A stretch of DNA of 64,000 nucleotides from positions 108,682-172,681 of the forward strand of contig JAESUZ010001753.1 in NCBI GenBank assembly GCA_017311185.1, written 5' to 3'. Below, piece by piece: positions 56,160-64,000 of this stretch (within the stretch, counting starts at the first letter, position 1; every line of letters begins with the position of its first letter). A model generated the notes under the pieces. That model did no database searches, was not told the origin of the DNA, and worked only from the letters and a program-made list of their open reading frames with translations. The translations under genes were made by a program, and so were the position numbers. This stretch comes from Proteles cristata cristata. Lineage: Eukaryota; Chordata; Mammalia; Carnivora; Hyaenidae.

Positions 56160-56445
56160 CCCAGTTCATTTCATGTACACTGCTGTTTTTTCCCATGTTC
56201 ATTCCCACCTCACAGCTGCCTGGGACCCTCTCCCCTAGATCCTCCTGGGGCTGGCTCTTTCTCACCCTTCAAGTCTCAACTGTCGTGTCGCCTCTCCAGA
56301 GAGGCCTCCCCCATCACACACAGCACATAATACTGGATTCAGTTATCCTGTTTGTTTACCTCCCTCCACTATACTGTATGCTCAGGAGGGTAGTCACTGT
56401 CTTATTCACCACTGACTCCCCAGTGGCTAATCCTTATTTTAGTAA
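56160..56445 (+). mobile_element. L2 3' end
   Basis: CACCCTTCAAGTCTCAACTGTC, CAGAGAGGCCTCCCCC and ATACTGTATGCTCAGGAGGG follow the L2 3' end. Confidence 0.75.
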
Positions 56446-56449
56446 GAAT

Positions 56450-58070
56450 GTTCTGGGGCAACAGAGACATCGATTCAGACTGGCTTAAACAATGGAAGAG
56501 CCCAGAGATGGGGCCACCCCATTCAAATAGTTTAGAGTTCCTACTCCATTTCTCTGGGATTCTCTCTCTCTGTGTCCTTCTTAGTGTGTTGGTGACATTC
56601 TCAGGCATCCCTGCCTTGTGATTACAATGTGGCTGCCACCATTCTGGGCCTTCATCTACACACCGCAGTCATCCGACCAATGAAGAAACCCCTACTCTGG
56701 ACGGACTCAGCTTACATACCCACCCATGAAACAATCACTTGGGCAAGGCAATGCCAAGCATTGGTGGGGTTATGCTTGGACAAGTACCCAGTCCCAAACC
56801 AGTCACTTGGGCATCATACTGATTAACTTAGGCCACTCAGTGCTCACTCCTGAGGAAGAGATTTGATGTTGGTGAGCCTCCCAGCATGTTCGCTATGGGG
56901 CTCAACAGATTTGTTAAACGAAAATAGCAGTATGCAGTATATACATGCATATGTAGACATGGATATGGATGTAGGTATATAGGGATATACACAGATGAAT
57001 AGAAGGGTGGGAGTCATACACTTTGGAGCATGGGGCTAGTGTCAATGTCAGGACAGGCCAGGACCTGGTGTGAGGCCACCCTCCAGAGGACCTTAAAGTT
57101 GTGTGAGGGCTGGGCCCCTGGTTAAGTGGCAATATACCAACACAGTCCCTCTGTACCAAAGTTTGTCAGTTCTGCCTCAGGAAAAAAAAAACTGAAATGG
57201 AGAGTCATCGAGTTTTTCCCCCATCTGTATCTGTGGCTCTCTGTTGCCACGCCTCTGTGCTCTTCTCTGAAGCCCTAAAATATCCCCTCTCTCCACCACT
57301 CCCCACCTCATTCGTGGTTCTTTATAAACACAGGTATGCGTGGGTGGCATGCTTTCGGCCTGCATACAAGCAAAGCAGCAGTGCAGTTGCATGGCACCCA
57401 GGGCTTTCCTGGGTAACTAGGTTTCATAGAACACAGCAGTTGCAGTCATTCAGCTAGGATCCTGCTTAAGACATGTACCACAGACAATAGTGGCACCAGG
57501 CAACCTGGCACCTGGGTCTGGAGACACTGGCCAGTACTCTGCTGTGTGATTCTGCAGTTATCAGCAACATCGTCAAGTTTAGCTCTCGCCCATTAATGGG
57601 CACAAAAACAGAAAAAAAATTAGAGTTGAAATAATCTGATTTTTCTAAGCTATGTGTAAACTATAGAATTATGTGTTTTAAAGGAAAGTGTATATTGCAT
57701 AGCCTGCTGCTGTTGCTTTAAAATATTCAAAATAGAAAATTAAAATTTGAGGTGGCTGTGAAAATGGATGTCTGTTCACACTTCCACATTCCATTTCTTT
57801 CCTAAAAACTGGATGTAGGACAGGCCGAGGGCACCATGCCTTTCTGCTCCCTAGTATTTCTGCTGCTTCTACTTAGGGACACAGTCCTCTGCCTTCATGC
57901 TTTGCTCAGTCTTCCCTCCCAACCCACCTTGGGCCAACTAGGATTGGGATTGAAAGTTGAATGGGAAATGAATAGAAAACTCAGTAAAAAGGAATAAGCA
58001 AGAGAAGTTAAACCAGTTTTTCCAACTGATCTGGCAGAAGGGCAGACAGGTCTGGTGAGAATGGCCATGT
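56450..58070. other. Unassigned intergenic DNA
   Basis: No gene or repeat recognised; short frames only (up to 86 codons). Confidence 0.4.
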
Positions 58071-58072
58071 GT

Positions 58073-59195
58073 GGTAGTTAGAATTCTCAGGTGCCCCGAA
58101 GAGTTCCGCTGGTGTACATGCCCTTATATCCTCCGCACCTGTTGACTACAGATGGAACCCGTGGATGTGATGGCATAGTAGCTCTCTGGATTAGGTCACT
58201 GCATGAGTTTGCAGTGACCCCCAAGTACCACACACTGGGAGGCTTAAACAACAACCGTATTGTTGCACAGTTCTCCTGGTGGCCAGAAGTCCAAGATCCA
58301 GGTGTTGACAGAGTTGGTTAATTCTGAGGAAACTTGGCTTGTACATGGCCATTTCCTCCCTGTGTCTTCATATGTTCTTCCCTCTGTATGCCTGTGTCCT
58401 AATCTTTTCTTATAAGGACATGAGTCATATTGGGTTAGCGTTCACTCTGATAACCTGATTTTTAACTAATTACCTCTTTAAAGCCTGCATCTCCAAATAC
58501 AGTCATGTTCTAAAGTACTTGAGGTTAGGACTTCAACATAGAAATTGGGGAGGAGACACAATTCAGTCCATAATATTATGGTATGTAGTCTGGTAGGAAA
58601 AATAATGACTCCCCAAGGATGATCACATCTTAATCCTTGGGCCTATTAAAAAGGAATTAACGGTGTAGTTAAACTAAAGGTTGCTATTTAGCTGACTTTA
58701 AGAGAGGGAGAGTATCCTGGATTATCTGGATGGACTCAGTGTTATCACAAGGGTTTTATGGTAGACTAAAAAAATAGCTCCAACGATATATTCACTTACT
58801 AATGTCTAGAACCTGTGAATATTACCCTATATGCCAAGAATGAATATCACTTCATATGGAGATAGGTGTGATTAAATTAAGGGTCTTGAGAGGAGTTTAC
58901 CTGGATTATCTTGGTAGATAATCTTTATAATCCCTCATAAACTACATGCAATCACTTATATCCTTATAAGAGGGAAGCAGAGGGAGTTTGAAAGAGACCC
59001 ACACAGAGGAGAAGGCCATGTGAAAACAGAGGCAGAGATTAGAGTGATGTGGCCACATGCCAAGGAATTCCTGGGGCCACCCAAAACGGGAAGAGACAGG
59101 GGAGAATCCTCCCCCAGAGGCTCAAGCCCATACCTTGACTTTGGACTCCTCACTTCCATGGAAGCCCATGACTGCAGCTCTTTGGATAGGTCATC
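58073..59195 (+). mobile_element. Cluster of MaLR-type LTR pieces
   Basis: A sense piece begins at 58073 (GGTAGTTAGAATTCTCAGG) and seems to resume near 58675. An antisense LTR lies at about 58198-58573 (CACAATTCAGTCCATAA end). Another sense start is near 58590, and another LTR at 58766-59195 (GTGAATATTACCCTATATG ... GAGAAGGCCATGTGAAAAC). The exact nesting is uncertain. Confidence 0.6.
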
Positions 59196-59199
59196 AGCT

Positions 59200-59980
59200 T
59201 CTCAAAACACTCAGAGCCCAGTGGTGTTCTTAGGAGGGTTCCGGGGGGGGGAGGTTCACAATTTGGTTCTCAACTCTACTAACCACCCCCTCTCCCTGCT
59301 CAATTTCTGCCTGGGTGAGCACCAGTGGTCCATGCATTTCCATCCAGGTAAGCATCATATCAGTCAATTTTGCTCACGTTCTGTATGCCCAGTGCATGTG
59401 TTGAGTGAATGAATGGCATTCCATATTGTGTCTCTTTTTAGAATTCTTTCTCTTGAGTTTGACATTAACCTATGTTTTCTATCTCCTTGAGTCCCTGAGG
59501 CAGCTGTGCCTGCAATGGAGAGGGAGTCCTGGGGACAGGGGCAGCCCTGCCACGGGCTCACCCCATGCTAGTGGCAGGGAAACCTTCAGACTTAGACCTT
59601 ATATCTGCCCTCAACACAATACTTTCTATAGAATATACATTATTCATATTTGATTAGACATAGTTTTTCTAGAAGGGGTGTGTTTTTTTTTCTGTTATTA
59701 CAGTGAGTTTTAGAAGCTTAATTTGTAACAATTCCATAATAAGTGATGATTTTTACATTATTTGTTTTATTTAGCTTTGATTTTACTAATAATTTGTTTC
59801 TTACTTATAATAACCTTCAGATAACTTCATGATTATCTCTTGTCCAGAAGGTTTAGCGCAGACCATTGGGGTGACTGAGCAGGATCCCTCGAACCAGAAA
59901 CAATAGATGATTTAATTGTTACACTAAACTCAAGGAGCAAGCTTCCTGAACTCTGATCACGTGTTAAAATGCATATAATT
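59200..59980. other. Unassigned DNA
   Basis: Nothing recognised apart from a G run at 59242-59249. Confidence 0.4.
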
Positions 59981-60203
59981 GTTTTTTTAAAAATTGTTTA
60001 AACTTTATTTATTTTTGAGAGACAGAGAGAGACAGAGCATGAATGGGGGAGGAGCAGAGGTACAGGGAGACACAGAATCCAAAGCAGGCTCCAGACTCTG
60101 AGCTGTCAGCACACAGCCTGATGCAGGGCTCAAACCCACAAACCGTGAGATCATGACCTGAGCTGAAGTTGGTTGCTTAACCAACTGAGCCATCCAGGCG
60201 CCC
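59981..60203 (-). mobile_element. SINEC-type SINE
   Basis: TSD ATATAATT region at about 59972 and 60206. Reverse orientation. Confidence 0.92.
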
Positions 60204-60484
60204 CACATATAATTCTTTTAACAAAATAAATATCAATATGTTGAATATTGAATTATCTTCATTTTGAATACGCGGTGCAGGTTTTTGTGCTTAAAGAGAT
60301 CTTTTCTCTGTATTAAGCTTCAACTTCTTTGGTCATTATCTTTCATGTTCTAAAGAATTTTTAGTGGGTTTTCTGAGAATCTATCAGACTGGACTTTGTA
60401 AACTGGCTCAACGTGTGTGTTGAACTTCTTATTCCAAACTCTATGAGTTGTAAAATTTCTTCAGTGAAAACTATAGCACATCAA
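60204..60484. other. AT-rich DNA, nothing recognised
   Basis: No gene or repeat signature. Confidence 0.4.
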
Positions 60485-61618
60485 AACATTTTTAATTGAC
60501 TTTATTTTTTAAAGAAATTTTAAGTCCACAGCAAAACTGAGTGGAAAGTATAGAGAGTTCTCATATATTCCCTTAATCCCACCCCATGGCCTCCCCTGCC
60601 ATCAACATCTCAAACCACAGTGGTATATTCATTATAATCAATGAACCTACACTGATATATCATCATTCCCCAAAGTCTATAGTTTACATTAGGGTTCACT
60701 CTTGGTGCAATGCATTATGTGGATTTTGGCAAATGTACAATGACATGTATCCACCATTGTAGTATCATAGAGAATAATTTCACTGCCTTAAAATCACATT
60801 GATATTCTATCTATTCATCCTTCCTCCACCCCAACCCCTGGCAACCACTGATCTTTTTACTGTCTCCATAGTTTTGTCTTTTTCAGAGTGACACAGAATT
60901 GGAATCATACATTATGTAGCATATTCAGGTTGACTTCTTTCAGTTAATAATATGTATTCAGTTCCCTCTGTGTCTTTTCATGGCTTGATAGCTGATTTTA
61001 AAATTTTTATTTGTATTTTCCCTCATTTTTGTTATATATATTTATTTAATTTTTATGGAAGTAGTATAATTAACATACAGTGTTGTAGTAGTTTCAGGTA
61101 TACAATATAATGATAAAACAATTATATATGTTTCTCAGTGCTCATCACAATAAGCATACTCTTGATCCCCTTTATCTATTTTACCCATCCCCCCATCCAC
61201 CTCCACTCTGGCAACCACCTCTTTGTTTTCTGTATTTAAGTCTTTTTTTTGTCTTTTTTCCTTTGCTCACTTGTTTCATTTCTTAAATTCCGCACATGAG
61301 TGAAATCATATGGTATTTGTATTTCTCTGACTTATTTCACTTAGGGTTAGGGACCCTCTAGGTCCATCCATTTTGTTGCAAATGACAAGATATCATTCCT
61401 TTTTATGGCTGAGTAATATTCATATAAACATATATATACACCACATCTTCTTCATTCATTCATCTATGAATGGACACTTGGGCTCCTTCCATATCTTGGC
61501 CATTGTAAATAATGCTCCAGTAAACATAGGGATGCATATATTTTTAAATTAGTGTTTTTGTTTTCTTTGTGTAAATACTCAGTAGTGGAATTACTAGATT
61601 TTTAAAAAATTATTTTTA

Positions 61619-61825
61619 GGGGCGCCTAGGTGGCTTAGTCGGTTAAGCGTCCGACTTTCGCTTAGGTCATGATCTCGCGGTTCGTGGGGTTCGAGCCCTG
61701 CGTCGGGCTCTGTGCTGACTGCCAGCTCAGAGCCTGGAGCCTGTTTCAGTTCAGGACTTCTTCCTGATTTTTTCCCTGTCACGTTGTATCTTCTCCTGTG
61801 AAATAAATAAAAAATTTTTAAAAAA
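61619..61825 (+). mobile_element. SINEC_Fc-type SINE nested in the tail of the SINE at 61840; aberrant body
   Basis: TSD AAAAAATTATTTTTA at about 61604-61618 and 61838-61852. The head is consensus, but 61750-61800 departs from the usual CT-rich body. Confidence 0.9.
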
Positions 61826-61839
61826 GAACAAAAAAGAAA

Positions 61840-62051
61840 AAAATTATTTTTAATGTTTTATTTATTTCTGAGAGAGAGAGAGAGAGCGTGAGCAGGGGAG
61901 GGTCAGAGAGAGAGGGAGACACAGAATCTGAAGCAGGCTCCAGGCTCTGAGCTGTCAGCACAGAGCCCGATGTGTGGCTCGAACCCATGAACTGTGAGAT
62001 CATGACCTGAGCTTAGTCGGACACTTAACCGACTGAGCCACCCAGACACCC
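61840..62051 (-). mobile_element. SINEC_Fc-type SINE inserted in the younger L1
   Basis: The L1 sequence AATTACTAGATTTT lies on both sides (about 61590-61603 and 62056-62069) of this SINE together with the next one. Confidence 0.92.
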
Positions 62052-64000
62052 TGGAAATTACTAGATTTTATGCTAATTCTATTTTTCATGTTTTAAGGAA
62101 ACTCCATACTGTTTCCATAGTGGCTGCATTTATTTGCATTCCCACCAACAGTGCACCAGGGTTCCTTTTCTCCACATCCTTACCAACCCTTGTTATTTCT
62201 TGTGTTGATTCTAGGCATTCTGACAGGTGTGATATCTTGTGGTTTTGATTTGCATTTCTCTTATGATTAGTGAAATTAAGCATCTTTTCTTATGTTTGTT
62301 GCACATCTGTGTGTCTTTGGAAAAAATGTCTATTCAGATCCTCTGCCCATTTTTTGATTGGATCATTTCTTTTTTTGGTTGAGTTGTATAAGTTCTTTAT
62401 GTATTTTTGACACTAACCCTTAATATGATATGTCATTTGCAAATATCTTCTCCCATCCTGTAGGTTGCTTTTTTGTTTTGTGATGGTTTCCTTCACTGTG
62501 CAAAAGCTTTTTATTTTGGTATAGTCCTAATAGTTTATTTTTGCTTTTGTTTCCCTTGCCTGTGGAGACATATCTAGAAAAAGTTGCTACAGCTGATGTC
62601 AAAGAGATTACTGCCTATGTTGTCCTCTAGGAATTTTATGGTTTCAGGTCTCAGATTTTTGTCTTTAATCCCTTTTGAGTTTATTTTTATGTATGGTTTA
62701 ATAAAGCGGTCCGGTTTTATTCTTGTACATGTAGCTGTCCAGTTTTCCCAATACCATTTTTTGAAGAGACTGTCTTTTTCCATTGTATATTTTTGCCTCC
62801 TTTGTCATTGATTAATTGACCATATAAGCATGGATTTCTTTCTGTGATCTCTATTCTATTCCATTGATCTTTGTTTCTCTTTTTGTGCCAGTCCCATATT
62901 GCTTTGATTACTACAGCTTTGTGGTGTATCTTGAAATCTGGGATTGTGATGCCTTCAGCTTTGTTCTTCTTTCTCAAGATTGCTTTGGCTCTTTGGCTTC
63001 TTTTGTGGTTACGTACAAATCTTAGTAATTTTAGTATTTGTGTTAGGTGTGTGAAAAATGTTGTTGGTATTTTGATAATGATTGCGTTAAATCTGTAGAT
63101 TGCTTTGAGTTGTATGGATATTTTAACAATATTGGTTTTTTTCAAATCCATGAGCATGGAATATCTTTCCGTTGGTTTGTGTCATCATCAATTTCTTTCA
63201 TGAGTATTTTATAGTCTTTGGAGTATAGGTCTTTCATCTCCTTGGTTAAGTTTATTCCTAGGTATTTTATTGTTTTGGGGGTAATTACATATGGGATTGT
63301 TTTCTTAATTTCTCTTTCTCCAACTTAATTATTAGTGTATAGAAATTCAACAGATTTCTGTACATTGATTTTGTATCCTGTGACTTTACTGCAATCTTTC
63401 TTCAGTTCTAATAGTTTTTGGTGGAGTCTTTTCTATATATGACATCAGTTCATCTGCAAATAGTGAATATTTTCTTCTTCTTTACCAGTTTGTATGCCTC
63501 TTATTTCTTTTTCTTGTCTGACTGTTAGAACTTCCAGTACTATGTTGAATAACAGTGGTGAGAGTGGACATCCTTGCCTTGTTCCTGATCTTAGAGAAAA
63601 AGCTCTCAGTTTTTCACCATTGGGTATGATGTTAGCTGTGAGTTTTTCCTATATGGCCTTTATTGTGTTGACAAAGTACAACATCCATTCATGATAAAAA
63701 CTCTCAACAAAGTAGGTTTAGAGAGGTAGCTCATTTTTTAAATGCTAAATAACATTCCATTGTCTGAATGTACCACAGTTTGTCCATTCACATATTGGAG
63801 GACTTCTTGGTTGGTTCCAAGTTTTAGTAGTAATGAATAAAGCTGCTATAAACATTCATGTGCGGGTTTTGTGTTGACTTAACTTTTCAACTCATTTGGG
63901 TAAATACGAAGGTGTGTGACTGCTGTAAGGTATGATAAGAGTATGTTTAGTTTTGTAAGAAACCGCCAAACTGTCTTTGGAAATGGCTGTACCATTTCGA

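Larger units (their letters stand above)
61004..63724 (-). mobile_element. Younger 5'-truncated L1 with ORF2 C-terminus, inserted in an older L1
   Basis: Minus strand: the 3' UTR lies at 61030-62090, interrupted by SINEs at 61619-62051, and the ORF2 C-terminal region at about 62090-63724. A 146-codon open stretch (62717-63157) contains [10 protein letters not shown] and IWDWHK, hallmarks of the L1 ORF2 C-terminal domain. TSD GATAGCTGATTTTAAA at 60988-61003 and GGTAGCTCATTTTTTAAA at 63725-63742 (imperfect). No complete ORF. Confidence 0.8.
60485..64000 (-). mobile_element. Old L1 3' region (antisense), host of the nested stack; runs off the window
   Basis: 60485-61003 (AAGTCCACAGCAAAACTGAG; GGCAACCACTGATCTTTTTAC) and 63743-64000 (TAACATTCCATTGTCTG; GGTTCCAAGTTTTAGTAG) are consecutive parts of one antisense L1M 3' UTR, separated by a younger L1. 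Confidence 0.7.

Noticed and set aside
62717..63157. 146-codon minus-strand ORF with a reverse-transcriptase-type tail
   Set aside because: It is the C-terminal part of a truncated L1 ORF2, not a host gene.
1..64000. tRNA genes from many tRNA-Lys-like segments with box A/B-like motifs
   Set aside because: Each is the head of a SINE followed by a CT-rich body and A-rich tail, usually with TSDs; none has a clean tRNA 3' end and terminator.
1..64000. CRISPR-like or phage-like repeat arrays
   Set aside because: Recurring motifs are dispersed SINE/L1 copies with TSDs in a mammalian genome; no regular spacer structure.
1..64000. A previously undescribed multi-gene system
   Set aside because: Only one coding gene is supported; the rest is repeat-derived or unassigned intergenic DNA. 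I found no co-oriented set of unknown genes.

Overview
This is mammalian nuclear DNA, almost certainly from a felid or close feliform carnivore, and most likely from the X chromosome. About thirty copies of a tRNA-Lys-derived SINE of the SINEC_Fc type are scattered on both strands, each with a box A/B-like head, a CT-rich body and an AATAAA-rich tail. Several carnivore-type L1 3' ends with target-site duplications (TSDs) are also present. The X assignment comes from the only protein-coding gene I can support, VMA21, which lies in Xq28 in human.

Layout. 1-44.2 kb is intergenic. It is built from ancient L1, L2, MIR and MaLR pieces with younger L1 3' ends, SINEs and two solo endogenous-retrovirus LTRs (about 19.63-20.28 kb and 42.57-43.20 kb). 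A 3'-truncated, tailless 7SK RNA retropseudogene with a perfect 20-bp TSD lies at 20975-21212 on the minus strand. 44.3-45.4 kb is a CpG island that contains the VMA21 promoter, an alternative first coding exon (44789-44898), a perfect CLEAR/E-box palindrome (44903-44912) and the canonical first exon (45106-45158). Intron 1 (4.8 kb) carries SINEs and hAT fragments. Exons 2 and 3 are at 49942-50051 and 50641-50783. A long 3' UTR with several candidate poly(A) signals follows. From about 55 kb to the end the DNA is again intergenic: L2, MER5A-like, a MaLR cluster, and at 60.5-64 kb an old L1 carrying a younger L1 that carries a SINE that carries another SINE.

The VMA21 reading frame is intact. 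It is 101 codons in three exons with GT-AG introns and a phase-2 junction after each of the two coding exons that precede an intron. The product is the ER-resident chaperone that assembles the V0 sector of the V-ATPase. A CLEAR site, the class of element bound by TFEB/TFE3/MITF at lysosomal genes, directly abuts the alternative first-exon splice donor, so lysosomal regulation and first-exon choice may be linked at this promoter.

Nearly all other open reading frames over 60 codons lie in repeats or show no recognisable domain, and I treat them as non-coding. I found no unknown multi-gene system. The most unusual items are the alternative exon/CLEAR arrangement, the tailless 7SK copy, a twin-primed (5'-inverted) L1, a roughly 65-bp L1 insertion and the four-level nested retroelement stack. 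Repeat family names were assigned from memory of consensus sequences; element edges without TSDs are accurate only to about 10-30 bp.
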